Part shown: positions 1-10,999 of the stretch, piece after piece
Layout: every line of letters begins with the position of its first letter
Position numbering within the stretch: position 1 is the stretch's first letter
Assembly: GCF_004135975.1 (NCBI RefSeq)
Contig: NZ_CP026538.1
Span: forward strand, 1,550,001-1,614,000
DNA: 64,000 nucleotides
Direction: 5' to 3'
Source: Solidesulfovibrio carbinolicus
Lineage (GTDB): Bacteria; Desulfobacterota; Desulfovibrionia; Desulfovibrionales; Desulfovibrionaceae
Notes under the pieces: generated by a model
Seen by the model: only the letters and a program-made list of their open reading frames with translations
Told to the model about the DNA's origin: nothing
Databases searched by the model: none
Made by a program: the position numbers and the translations under genes

Positions 1-1500
1 CGTGGCCCAGACGTCGCCGGCCTTGAGGTCCTTGAGGCTCACGCGTTTTAAAAGCGTGAAATCCCGGGGATGGTCCTTGGCGTAGGAGTCGAGGTCCACG
101 GTCTTGCCCAGGCACAGCTTGGTCATGTCGAGGCCGAGCAGGCCGCCGTAGGCCTTGTCCCGGGCCACGTCGAAATAGACGCTGCGCAGTTTTTCGTAGG
201 CCAGGCCCTTGTCCATGAGCTTGCGGGCCAGGGCCATGGCCTCGTCCATGGCCTCGCCGGCCAGGGGAAAGACCGCGTCGGCCACGCCCAGGCTGGCGGC
301 CAGGGCGGCGACCTGCTCCCGGGCCTTCTCGGCGTACTCCCGGCACTTGCGCCCGGCCGCCCGCGAGGCCTCCAGGCAGCGGTCGTCCAGGTCGGCCAGG
401 CCCACGGCCAGGGTCGGCCGGCCGCCGGAGCGGGCAAGGGTGCGCCGCAACACGTCCAGGGTGACGATGCGCCGCCAGGCGTCCAGGTCGCCGGGCTCGG
501 ACAGGGGCGGGCCGAAGGTGAAAAGCCCGGGCGCGGCCGCAGCCGGGTCGAGATGGACCGGTTCGGGCTGGCCGACGCTGGTGAGCGCCACGCCCTTTTT
601 CTCGGGCGCGGCAAAAAGGGTGGTGGACAGGTAGCGCTCGCCGCTGTCGGCCAGGATGACCACGATGAGCCCCTCGGCCAGTTCCCCGGCCAGCCGCGCC
701 GCCGCCGCCATGGCCGCGCCGCCGCTCATGCCGGCCAGGATGCCTTCGTCCCGGGCCAGCCGCCGGGCCATGGCAAAGGCGTCCTCGTCCTCCACCGGCA
801 CGATGGCGTCCAGGGCGTGCTTGTTAAATATGCCCGGCGGATAGGACTCCTGCATGTTTTTGAGGCCCTGGATCTTGTGGCCGGGCCGTGGCTCCACCGC
901 CACCACGGTGATGGCGGGGTTCAGTTCTTTTAATTTCTTGACCAGCCCCATGGCCGTGCCCGAGGTGCCCAGGGCGGCCACCACGTGGGTGACGGCTCCG
1001 CCCGTGGATTCGAAGATCTCCACGGCCGTGGCCGCGTAGTGGGCCTCGATGCTGGCCGGGTTGTTGAACTGGTCCATGAGCACGTAGCGGTCGGGCTCTT
1101 CCCGGGCCAGGCGGTAGGCTTCCTCGATGGCCCCATCCGTGCCCCGATTGCCCGGGGTGAGTACGATTTCCGCGCCGTAGGCCCGCATGATGCGCTTTCT
1201 TTCCTCCGAGGCCGAGGCCGGCATGAGGAGCTTTAACGGATAGCCCTTGACGGCGCAGACCATGGCCAGGCCGATGCCGGTGTTGCCCGAGGTGGCCTCG
1301 ATGACCGTGCGCCCGGAGGTGAGTTCCCCCGAGCGTTCGGCCGCCTCGATCATGGCCAGGGCCACCCGGTCCTTGATGGAGCCGCCGGGGTTTCGGGACT
1401 CGATCTTGGCGCAGATGGTCACGCGCGGATTGGGGCAAACCCGGCGCATCCGCACCAGCGGGGTCTTGCCGACCAGGGACAACACGGAATCGTGGATCAT
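1..1500 (-). CDS. cysK: Cysteine synthase fused to a degenerate cysteinyl-tRNA-synthetase-like domain (3' end outside window)
   Basis: The gene starts at the ATG at 1500 and reads without a stop for 500 codons to the window edge, so the C-terminus is missing. Residues 1-300 are a complete PLP-dependent O-acetylserine sulfhydrylase: the PLP lysine is K43 in GGSIKDR, the substrate loop SGNTG is at 71-75, a GTSGT phosphate loop follows, and the fold ends near DSGERYLSTT (residues 285-294). Members usually end at about 300-310 residues. Here residues 326-500 resemble the catalytic half of CysRS: ADLDDRCLEAS (369-379) lines up with TDIDDKIIKRA of the synthetase, and the stretch around GLAYEKLRSVYFDVARD plus the later PRDFTLLKR match the helices that follow. 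The HIGH motif and the first zinc cysteine are not present at the expected places, so aminoacylation is unlikely. The synthase activity is probable; the role of the second domain is unknown. Confidence 0.88.
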   Translation of the reverse strand, partial: MIHDSVLSLVGKTPLVRMRRVCPNPRVTICAKIESRNPGGSIKDRVALAMIEAAERSGELTSGRTVIEATSGNTGIGLAMVCAVKGYPLKLLMPASASEERKRIMRAYGAEIVLTPGNRGTDGAIEEAYRLAREEPDRYVLMDQFNNPASIEAHYAATAVEIFESTGGAVTHVVAALGTSGTAMGLVKKLKELNPAITVVAVEPRPGHKIQGLKNMQESYPPGIFNKHALDAIVPVEDEDAFAMARRLARDEGILAGMSGGAAMAAAARLAGELAEGLIVVILADSGERYLSTTLFAAPEKKGVALTSVGQPEPVHLDPAAAAPGLFTFGPPLSEPGDLDAWRRIVTLDVLRRTLARSGGRPTLAVGLADLDDRCLEASRAAGRKCREYAEKAREQVAALAASLGVADAVFPLAGEAMDEAMALARKLMDKGLAYEKLRSVYFDVARDKAYGGLLGLDMTKLCLGKTVDLDSYAKDHPRDFTLLKRVSLKDLKAGDVWAT

Positions 1501-1626
1501 GGCGCGCCTCTCGGAAATTTGGCCCGCATTCGTCCGGGCAGGGTCCGTGGTAGGCAAAAAACCGCCAACCGGCAAGAGTGGCAGGAAATTTGCTTGGGCT
1601 TGGCCAGTTCAACCAAGGAAGGGGCC

Positions 1627-3396
1627 ATGGAGATCAACAAGTACCTTGCCGACAACCTGGCGTATCTGGCCGAGACCGGCGACCCGGTCGGGCGCTGGCT
1701 GGCCGAGGAAAATCCCGATCCGGCCATTGTCCACGAGCGGCTGCACCGCAACGCCTCGGGCATCGTGGACTGGCGCATGGACGACGGCGTGGGGCTGTTC
1801 GAGAAGCTGCCGCCGCCGTTTTTCTACCGCGACTGGCGGCCCAAGGAGCAGCTTGAGGGCGCGGGCACCATCATTGTCGGCGTGGGCATCGGTTATGGCC
1901 TCAACCACGTGCTGACCGGCACGCCGGATTCCCACAAGGTGCTGGTGGCCGAACCCCGGCCGGAAATGCTCCTGGCTTGCCTGGGCCAGACCGATTACCG
2001 GCCTTATCTGCGCCATGGCAAGCTGCGTTTCGTGCCGCCCCGGGCGGCCGACATTGAGTTGGCCATCCAAAATTTTGACGTGAGCTTCCTGTTTTCCCGG
2101 GTCTGGCTGCGAAACGATCTGGCCTGTCAGCAGATAGGGCCGGAATATCCCCGCCTGGGGGCGCTGGTCAAAGCCAAGATGGAAAGCCTGTCGGTGGAGC
2201 TCACCACGTTGCGCCACAAGCAGGAAGTCATGGTCGGCAACGAACTGCGCAACTACTCCCGGGCCATGGACGAGGGCAGTCTGGCCCGCATGGCCGGCAT
2301 GGCCAAGGGATTGACGGCCGTGCTGCTTGGCGCGGGGCCGTCCCTGGCCGAGTTCGCGCCGGTGCTGCGGGAGCACCGGGACAAGGGCTTTTACGCCGCC
2401 GCCCTCCAGACCCTGCCGGCGCTTGAACGGCTGGGCATCAAGCCCGACCTGTGCCTGGCCATCGACTTTAACGACAACATGATGCAAAGCCTGGATAATT
2501 TGCGCGACCTGTCGTTTGCGGCCGATATCCCCTTTGTCTATTCCACCAAGATGGACCCGGCGGTGGTGGCCCGTTATCCCGGGCCGCGCATCCCGTTGTG
2601 GACCCAGGGCGGCATCGGCACCTATGTGCTCAAGGACCAGGAGCTGGTGCTGGACGCTGGCGGCAACGTGTCGGTGACGTTGGAGCGCCTGCTGGGCTGG
2701 GCCGGGGCCGAACGCTTCGTGTTCGTCGGCTGCGACCTGTCCTGGCAGGGCGAGCGCACCCACGTGGACGGCCACCACAACGCCGTCTGGGTGCACACCT
2801 ACAATCCCCGCGACGATGTGAAGCTTAAAAACCTGCACGGCCAGACCATCTACACCCACATGGGCTTTCTGGCCGCCAAGCGCGACATCGAAAAGGATAT
2901 CAATGCCTCCTCGGCCGGTTTTTTCAACCTCTACGGCGGCGGCGTGGTCATTGACGGCGCGGTCAACGTGGGGCCGACCGATCTGGCTTCGGGCGATTTG
3001 TTCGCCAGCCGGGGCGCGGCCAAGGATGTGTTCCTTGAGGCCCTGGCCCGGGCGGCCAGCCCGCGCTCGCGGCCCATCTTTTCGCCCAAGGCCGAAGCTT
3101 GGGCGACGTCGCTCAAAAACGCTTCAAGGCGGCTGGAGAAGCTCATGCGCAAGGCCGACAAGCACCAGCGGGAGATCAAGGACCTGCTCTCCCAGATCCA
3201 GTTCTTCACCCGCCACGATCCGCTCTACATGCCCTATCTCTACAACGAGATCATGGACTTGGCTGGGCTGGTGCAGACCAAAAAACGCTATGGTGTCAAG
3301 GAACTGACGGCATTCAAGGCCATCCGGGGCCGCATTCTGGAAAAGACCCGGGAGATCGACGCCTGTCTGGCCCCGTCGGGGTCCTGGGCGGCCTGA
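1627..3396 (+). CDS. DUF115 / motility-associated factor (Maf)-like protein
   Basis: This 589-residue protein belongs to the DUF115 (MAF_flag10, MptE-like) family. The diagnostic central region is visible: LLGAGPSLAEFAPVL, then a stretch around LPALERLGIKPDLCLAIDFND, and further on FVFVGCDLSW. Family members are putative glycosyltransferases that modify flagellin or other surface proteins with nonulosonic acids, and related proteins act as pterin pyrophosphokinases; which applies here cannot be told from sequence. A longer reading frame opens at 1492, but the ATG at 1627 is preceded by AAGGAAGGGG (1615-1624), a good ribosome-binding site, so that start is chosen. It is divergent from the cysteine synthase gene and is followed by a strong terminator. 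No flagellar genes lie nearby. Confidence 0.8.
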   Translation: MEINKYLADNLAYLAETGDPVGRWLAEENPDPAIVHERLHRNASGIVDWRMDDGVGLFEKLPPPFFYRDWRPKEQLEGAGTIIVGVGIGYGLNHVLTGTPDSHKVLVAEPRPEMLLACLGQTDYRPYLRHGKLRFVPPRAADIELAIQNFDVSFLFSRVWLRNDLACQQIGPEYPRLGALVKAKMESLSVELTTLRHKQEVMVGNELRNYSRAMDEGSLARMAGMAKGLTAVLLGAGPSLAEFAPVLREHRDKGFYAAALQTLPALERLGIKPDLCLAIDFNDNMMQSLDNLRDLSFAADIPFVYSTKMDPAVVARYPGPRIPLWTQGGIGTYVLKDQELVLDAGGNVSVTLERLLGWAGAERFVFVGCDLSWQGERTHVDGHHNAVWVHTYNPRDDVKLKNLHGQTIYTHMGFLAAKRDIEKDINASSAGFFNLYGGGVVIDGAVNVGPTDLASGDLFASRGAAKDVFLEALARAASPRSRPIFSPKAEAWATSLKNASRRLEKLMRKADKHQREIKDLLSQIQFFTRHDPLYMPYLYNEIMDLAGLVQTKKRYGVKELTAFKAIRGRILEKTREIDACLAPSGSWAA

Positions 3397-3420
3397 AGCG
3401 AAAATTTGACGCAAAACGAG

Positions 3421-3458
3421 ACGCGGCCGCGCTCCGAAAGGGCGCGGCCGCGTTTTTT
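3421..3458 (+). terminator. Rho-independent terminator after the DUF115 gene
   Basis: A perfect 12-bp GC stem (3421-3432 with 3442-3453) closes a 9-base loop and runs into six T. It lies 24 bases after the stop codon. Confidence 0.9.
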
Positions 3459-3500
3459 CGTGATCCGGGGCAGGGATGGCGACGGTTGCCGGACGCGACA

Positions 3501-4238
3501 CTAGCCGAAATCCGGCCAGTCCTTTTCGAAGCGGACCTTGCCCTTGGTCTTTTTGTATTTGCGCATGAGCACGTACAGCGCGCCCGCGCCGCCGTGGCGG
3601 GGCAGGGCGGTGGTAAAGGCCAGCACCACGCGCTTTAAGGGGTCGTGGGTGAGCCAGGACTTGAGTTCTTCCTTGAGCACCGGCAGTCCGCCCGGGGAAT
3701 TGGCCCCGCGCCCGGGAATGAGCAGCAGGCAGCGCTTGCCGGCCAGATACTGCTCGCGCATGAAATGGAACAGGGTGAGCTTGGCCTGATCGGCGGTAAA
3801 GCCGTGGAGGTCCAGATGGGCCTCGGGCGAGAACTGGCCGGCCCGCAGTTGGCGGTAGATCTTGGGGTCGAGGTCGGTGATGAAGCCCTGGACGTATTCG
3901 TCGCTGTATTCCAGGGTGAATTCCACCTTGCCGTCGACGAGATCGCGCAGGGCGGTGAGCGCGTTTTGCTCCTCGTCGGCCGGGGAGGGAGGCGCTGGCG
4001 GCGGGGCGACGGGACGCACGTCACGGCCGCCAATTTTTTCCCGGTCGAGCTTGGCCACGCCGGACATGGCCCGCAGGAAATCCGATTCGTCAATTTCCTT
4101 GGGTTCGGCCGGCTTGGCGGCGGCAGCGGCCACGGCCTTGGACACGGCCGGGGGAAGGTCCTTTTTCCGGGCCACCTTGACGCCTTTTAAGGAGTCGGCA
4201 AAGGGGCGAAACGCGTTGGGATCGTCTTTTTTCGACAT
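3501..4238 (-). CDS. Smr-domain protein
   Basis: The 245-residue protein has a low-complexity, Ala/Pro-rich first half and a C-terminal Smr (MutS2-related) domain. The Smr signature is visible: HLDLHGFTADQAKLTL, then LLLIPGRGANSPGG, and near the end ALPRHGGAGALYVLMRK. Smr domains nick or bind branched DNA or structured RNA; some bacterial members cleave mRNA on collided ribosomes. This standalone form resembles E. coli YdaL/SmrB-type proteins. It converges with the DUF115 gene and is divergent from cbpA. The stop codon overlaps a 14-base motif (GGACGCGACACTAG on the plus strand, 3491-3504) that recurs at 32077. No clear ribosome-binding site precedes the ATG. Confidence 0.85.
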   Translation of the reverse strand: MSKKDDPNAFRPFADSLKGVKVARKKDLPPAVSKAVAAAAAKPAEPKEIDESDFLRAMSGVAKLDREKIGGRDVRPVAPPPAPPSPADEEQNALTALRDLVDGKVEFTLEYSDEYVQGFITDLDPKIYRQLRAGQFSPEAHLDLHGFTADQAKLTLFHFMREQYLAGKRCLLLIPGRGANSPGGLPVLKEELKSWLTHDPLKRVVLAFTTALPRHGGAGALYVLMRKYKKTKGKVRFEKDWPDFG

Positions 4239-4353
4239 AGGAGGGGCAGGCTAGCGGCTTGGGGCGGCCTTGGCAAGCGCGCCTCTGGCCTTTGCCGCCG
4301 CCCTGGTGTAGGTCTGACAGGGCAGGGAGTTCGCCGAAAAATCGGTCCGGCGG

Positions 4354-4381
4354 TTGACGCGGCAGGACCTCGACTTATTAT
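4354..4381 (+). promoter_or_regulatory. Predicted sigma-70 promoter of the cbpA operon
   Basis: TTGACG (4354-4359) and TATTAT (4376-4381) are separated by 16 bases, 46 bases ahead of the cbpA start. No CIRCE inverted repeat was found here, although the operon encodes chaperones. Confidence 0.55.
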
Positions 4382-4426
4382 GTAAACTTGCCGGGCCACC
4401 AGCCGGAAATGGGAGATACTGCCCCT

Positions 4427-5455
4427 ATGAGCGTTGCATACAAGGATTACTACAAGCTCCTCGGCGTCTCCAAGACCGCCAGCCAAGACGAAATATCCAA
4501 GGCTTTCAAGAAGCTTGCCCGTAAGCACCACCCCGACCTCAACCAGAACGATCCCGAGGCCGAGAAGAAGTTCAAGGAGTGCAACGAGGCCTACGAGGTC
4601 TTAAAAGACCCCGAAAAGCGCAAGCTCTACGATTCCCTCGGCGCCAACTGGCAGGACGGCCAGCATTTCCAGCGTCCGCCGGGGTTTGAAAACGTCCGCT
4701 ACAATTTTGGCGGCCCGGGCGGCCAGCAGTTTGACGCCGGGTCGTTTTCCGACTTTTTCGAAACCATCTTTGGTGGAATGGGCGGCGGCGCGTCCGCCGG
4801 CCGGGGCGGCCGGACCGGCGGGTTCACCGATTTCGGCGGCTTTGGCGGCGCGGGCGGCTTTGGCGGGGCCGGCGGCTATTCGCGCGGCCCCACCCGTGGG
4901 GCCGACGCCAACGCCACCCTGGAGCTGACCCTGGAGGAAGCCTACAAGGGCGGCGGCAAGGAAGTGGCCTTTCAGGAGCAGACCATCGGCCCGGACGGTT
5001 CCCCGCGCCTGGGGACCAAGCGGCTCAACGTCTCCATCCCGGCCGGGGTGCGCGACGGGGCCAAAATCCGGCTGGCCGGCCAGGGCAATCCCGGCCGGGC
5101 CGGCGGCCAGGCCGGCGACCTGTATCTGAAGGTGAAAATCCTGCCCCATGCGCTGTTCAAGCTGGAGGAGGCCAACGTCATCCTCGACCTGCCGCTGGCT
5201 CCCTGGGAAGCGGCGCTTGGGGGCAAGGTGCGGGTGCCGACCCTGGACGGGGCGGTGGAGATGAACATCCCGGCCGGCTCGTCCTCCGGACGCAAGCTGC
5301 GCCTGCCTGGCAAGGGCCTTTCCGGCAAGGGGCAGCGCGGCGACCAACTCGTGCGCCTCATGGTGCAGGTGCCGGCCAGTGTGAGCGACGAGCAAAAGCA
5401 ACTCTGGGAAAAGCTCGCCGCCGCCACGCCCGATTTCAGCCCCAGGAACTTTTAA
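4427..5455 (+). CDS. cbpA: CbpA-type DnaJ co-chaperone (class without zinc finger)
   Basis: The 342-residue protein begins with a J domain carrying HPD at 35-37, the motif that stimulates DnaK ATPase. A Gly/Phe-rich linker follows (about 75-165, with GGFGGAG repeats), then the two beta-sandwich substrate-binding domains. The cysteine-rich zinc repeats of true DnaJ are absent, which makes it a CbpA/DjlA-like class B protein. An ATG 13 codons upstream (4388) is in frame, but 4427 has GGGAGA in front and matches the family start (YKDYYKLLGV). It heads a three-gene run: cbpM begins 18 bases after its stop and clpB follows. A DnaK partner is not encoded next to it. Confidence 0.92.
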   Translation: MSVAYKDYYKLLGVSKTASQDEISKAFKKLARKHHPDLNQNDPEAEKKFKECNEAYEVLKDPEKRKLYDSLGANWQDGQHFQRPPGFENVRYNFGGPGGQQFDAGSFSDFFETIFGGMGGGASAGRGGRTGGFTDFGGFGGAGGFGGAGGYSRGPTRGADANATLELTLEEAYKGGGKEVAFQEQTIGPDGSPRLGTKRLNVSIPAGVRDGAKIRLAGQGNPGRAGGQAGDLYLKVKILPHALFKLEEANVILDLPLAPWEAALGGKVRVPTLDGAVEMNIPAGSSSGRKLRLPGKGLSGKGQRGDQLVRLMVQVPASVSDEQKQLWEKLAAATPDFSPRNF

Positions 5456-5473
5456 GGAGCGAGGGAGGCCGCC

Positions 5474-5791
5474 ATGGAAATCAAGCACGTCGTCATCGCC
5501 GGCAGCGTCCCCGCCCGGTCCGAAAAGCTGAGCTTTGCCCAGCTTCAGGAACTTACCGGCCTGCACCCGACCGTTGTCGGCGAACTCATCGAACTGGGCT
5601 GGATCACCCCCGAGCGCACCACGGCCGAGGCCTATCTGTTCCGCAGCCGCGATGTCTACCGCCTGCGCAAGCTCGACCGCATCCAGCGCGATTTCGAACT
5701 GCCGCTTTTAGGAGCCAGCATCGTGGTCGATCTGTTGGAACGCATCGAGTATTTGGAAGGCAAGGTCAACGAGCTGAATCGACTACTGTAG
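5474..5791 (+). CDS. cbpM: CbpM-like MerR-type chaperone modulator
   Basis: This 105-residue protein combines a MerR-like helix-turn-helix (FAQLQELTGLHPTVVGELIELG) with a C-terminal coiled helix rich in leucine (ERIEYLEGKVNELNRLL), as in CbpM. In E. coli CbpM binds the J domain of CbpA and blocks its action on DnaK. The position directly behind a CbpA-type gene, with AAGGAG and GGGAGG in the 18-base gap, supports the same pairing here. Regulation of transcription by this protein is possible from the fold but not shown. Confidence 0.87.
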   Translation: MEIKHVVIAGSVPARSEKLSFAQLQELTGLHPTVVGELIELGWITPERTTAEAYLFRSRDVYRLRKLDRIQRDFELPLLGASIVVDLLERIEYLEGKVNELNRLL

Positions 5792-5905
5792 CCTGTTTTT
5801 CGCGCTGCATGATTACGGTTGCGGCGGGAAAAAGAAATTTTTTTCCAGTTATTGCCAAGTTCCGACGCGATCTTATCTGTTGGACAGCCACGGAGGAGGA
5901 TACGC

Positions 5906-8506
<2,601 letters not shown>

Positions 8507-8531
8507 GCCGCCCGGTGCGAGAAAAATACCC

Positions 8532-8569
8532 AACGGGCCGCTTCCCTTGTCGGGGAGGCGGCCCGTTTT
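8532..8569 (+). terminator. Rho-independent terminator after clpB
   Basis: A 10-bp stem AACGGGCCGC/GCGGCCCGTT (8532-8541 with 8558-8567) is followed by a short T run, 25 bases after the clpB stop. Confidence 0.85.
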
Positions 8570-8664
8570 GTTGTCTGGGCAGGGCGTCGGACGGGAGAGG
8601 GGCACGAGTCGACGCCCGTGAAGAGGCTGTCGATTGTGGTCCGGGAAAAGGCCGCTAGCGGTGC

Positions 8665-9414
8665 TTATTCCAGGGCCACGAGGTCGAGGTCGCCCACCAG
8701 CCCGACGAGGTCGCCGAGCTGGACAAAGACCCCGCGCACGCCGCGTTTGGCCATGCCCTTGGCGGCGGCCAGCACGCCCTCCATGTCCTCGGCCGTGACG
8801 AGCAGGTTGGCCAGGGCGGTGGCCGCCGCGTCGGCCACCGCCCCCCGGTCGGCCACCACCGTCACCATGTCGGCCCGGCCCAGGCTCAGCGACGGCCCCA
8901 CCGTGGCCGAGGAGGCGCACACCGCCGCCGGCAGGCTAGCCGCGTCAAAGCGCAAGGCCAGCCGCGCCCCTTCCACGGGCTTGGCGAGCAGGGCCACCAG
9001 CCGTTCCTTTTTTCCGTGCAGGTAAACGTCGCCGCCGTTTTCCACCAAGAGCTCCGGTGAGCGGCCCACGAACCGGTCGGCCACGGCCTGGGCGAAAGCC
9101 CCGGCCACGGCGGCCATGGGCCCCACGCCAAACCGGGCCGCCGCCTCGGCCATGTCCTGGGCGATGGCCGGCGCGTCCGGGCCGGCCGCCACCGGCGTCA
9201 GGCTGCGCTGGAAATCGGGATTGAGCAGCAGGTAGGTGGACAGGCCGGCCCGAAGCCCGGACACGTAATCGGCCATGTCCCGGGCCAGGTCGCGCTGGGC
9301 CGTGACGTAAAGGTCTGTCTGGGCCACCACCACCTGGAAGCTCTGCTCGCCCGGTCGGCGGGCGGTCCGGCGGCGGTAGTCGCGCACGGGGTCGAGATGC
9401 GGCTGGTCCATCAT
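8665..9414 (-). CDS. UPF0280 family protein (ApbE-like fold)
   Basis: The 249-residue protein matches the UPF0280 family. Visible marks are the N-terminal RDYRRRTA segment, the central ENGGDVYLHG and the Ala-rich second half with CASSATVGPSLSLGRAD. The family is distantly related to ApbE flavin transferases and is found mostly in archaea and sulfate reducers; its function is not established. The Asn-Gly-Gly-Asp element is shared with ApbE, so an FMN- or metal-related role is a guess only. Two ATG codons are adjacent (9414 and 9411), with GGAG just upstream. It is divergent from the glycosyltransferase gene. Confidence 0.82.
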   Translation of the reverse strand: MMDQPHLDPVRDYRRRTARRPGEQSFQVVVAQTDLYVTAQRDLARDMADYVSGLRAGLSTYLLLNPDFQRSLTPVAAGPDAPAIAQDMAEAAARFGVGPMAAVAGAFAQAVADRFVGRSPELLVENGGDVYLHGKKERLVALLAKPVEGARLALRFDAASLPAAVCASSATVGPSLSLGRADMVTVVADRGAVADAAATALANLLVTAEDMEGVLAAAKGMAKRGVRGVFVQLGDLVGLVGDLDLVALE

Positions 9415-9511
9415 GGCAGCTCCGGTTGGGGGAAAGCGTCAGGCAGGCTTGGCCGGCCCGGCAAGGCCGGCGGCCTTGGCAGGGCGGCTCCCGGCATGTA
9501 GTGTCCGGGCC

Positions 9512-10429
9512 ATGACGCCTGCAGATTTCCTATCGTCGGCCGGTCCCCTTGTCACGGTCATCATTCCCACCCGCGACCGGGCCGAGCTGCTGCCCCGGGC
9601 CGTGGCTTCGGCCCTGGGGCAAACCTGGAAGACCCTGGAGATCCTGATTGTGGACGACGGCTCGGTGGACGACACGGCCGGGGTGTTGGCCGGCTTTGAC
9701 GATCCGCGAATCCGGGTGCTGCGCCGCGACACGTCCGGCGGGGTGTCGGCAGCCCGCAACGAGGCCGTGCGGGCGGCGCGCGGGGACTATCTGGCGCTGC
9801 TGGATTCCGACGACGAATGGCTGCCCAAAAAGACCGAACGCCAGCTGGCCTACATGGCCGCCACCGGCCACGCCGTCAGCCAGACCCAGGAAATCTGGAT
9901 ACGCGGCGGCAAACGGGTCAACCCCACCCATATCCACAAAAAGCCTGACGGCTGGTTTTTCGAAGCGTCGCTGGGCATGTGCCTGGTCAGTCCGTCCACC
10001 ACCATTTTCAAGCGCGGCGTCATCGAGGCGGCGGGCTTTTTCGACGAGAGCCTGCCGGCCTGCGAGGACTATGACCTGTGGCTGCGCATCATGCTCACGC
10101 GCCCCATCGGGCTTTTGGACGAATATCAGGTCGTGCGCCACGGCGGTCGGGGCGACCAGCTCTCCACCCTCTACATCGGCCAGGACCTCTTTCGCATCCG
10201 GGCCATGGTGGGGCTGCTGGGCCGACCGGAAACAACTGCCTGGCACTTTGCTTGCATTGAGAAGGAGTTGCGACGTAAAACCGCCATTTACGCCGCCGGC
10301 TGCCTCAAGCGCGACCGGGCCGAGGAGGCCGGCCGGGTCACGGCCATGGTGGAAGCGGCTTTGGACAGCGCCCGGGCCGGGCTGGCCGGGGCAGGCGGCA
10401 AGGAAACAGCCGACACGGCGGCCGGCTGA
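9512..10429 (+). CDS. Family 2 glycosyltransferase
   Basis: This 305-residue protein opens with the GT-A signature VTVIIPTRDRAELLPRAV, has ILIVDDGSVDDT in the nucleotide-binding region, and carries LLDSDDEW as the metal-binding DXD equivalent. The catalytic-base region CEDYDLWLR is also present. Family 2 enzymes transfer a sugar from a nucleotide donor, here probably in the cytoplasm since no membrane segment is seen. The acceptor is unknown; no other surface-polysaccharide genes are adjacent, so it may be a lone enzyme. The frame is open upstream to 9413, but the ATG at 9512 directly precedes the conserved start of the fold. Confidence 0.88.
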   Translation: MTPADFLSSAGPLVTVIIPTRDRAELLPRAVASALGQTWKTLEILIVDDGSVDDTAGVLAGFDDPRIRVLRRDTSGGVSAARNEAVRAARGDYLALLDSDDEWLPKKTERQLAYMAATGHAVSQTQEIWIRGGKRVNPTHIHKKPDGWFFEASLGMCLVSPSTTIFKRGVIEAAGFFDESLPACEDYDLWLRIMLTRPIGLLDEYQVVRHGGRGDQLSTLYIGQDLFRIRAMVGLLGRPETTAWHFACIEKELRRKTAIYAAGCLKRDRAEEAGRVTAMVEAALDSARAGLAGAGGKETADTAAG

Positions 10430-10608
10430 GTCAGCCTGCGTGGCCGGATAGGCCCCACGGCGACAAGCGAGACAGGCATGAACGCACCCGACAAACCGCG
10501 ACAACACAACGCCAGCCCGGCGGCCCCAAGCCGTCCCGGGTTTGCCTGGGGCAGGGCAGATGGGCCGGCCAAAGCCGGCATTGCCTCCCCGTCGCCGTTC
10601 GCGCCGGG

Positions 10609-10971
10609 CTATTCGGGCGCGATTTCCCGCTTGCGGATGGCCTCGGCCTTGATGCGGGTGAGCGTATGGGTCAGCGCGGCCAGGACGTTTTCGCGGATGT
10701 CGCCGGCGGCGATGATAAAAAGCAGGTCGTCGCCGGGCACGAAGACGCCGGCGTTGGCCGTGACCAGCACCCGGAACATGCCGGGCATGGCTTCGCCCTC
10801 GCGGCGGATGGCCTCAACAAGCTCCTGGTTCACCGTGACTTCGAGCTTGCCCACGGGAGCGCCGTTTCGCGACGTGGCCCGGGCCACGCCGTTGTGCACA
10901 AGCACCATGCCGACCTTTTCCAGGAAGCCCGGCTCGGTTTTGAGCGAGGCGATGGTTTTTGAGATGTCCAT
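10609..10971 (-). CDS. moaE: MoaE-like molybdopterin synthase catalytic subunit
   Basis: The 120-residue protein resembles a short MoaE, the subunit of molybdopterin synthase that inserts two sulfurs into cyclic pyranopterin monophosphate. The pattern GVARATSR near the N-terminus, then LVTANAGVFVPGDDLLFIIAAGD, and the Lys-rich end IKAEAIRKREI fit the MoaE fold, where a C-terminal lysine is catalytic. MoaE of E. coli is about 150 residues, so this is compact and the match is not perfect. The start MDISKT at 10971 is chosen; an in-frame ATG at 11007 would overlap the divergent neighbour. A pterin cofactor is needed by the tungsten enzyme at 32.7 kb. Confidence 0.7.
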   Translation of the reverse strand: MDISKTIASLKTEPGFLEKVGMVLVHNGVARATSRNGAPVGKLEVTVNQELVEAIRREGEAMPGMFRVLVTANAGVFVPGDDLLFIIAAGDIRENVLAALTHTLTRIKAEAIRKREIAPE

Positions 10972-10999
10972 AAGCGGCAAGTAAGGGAGAACAGCCCCG

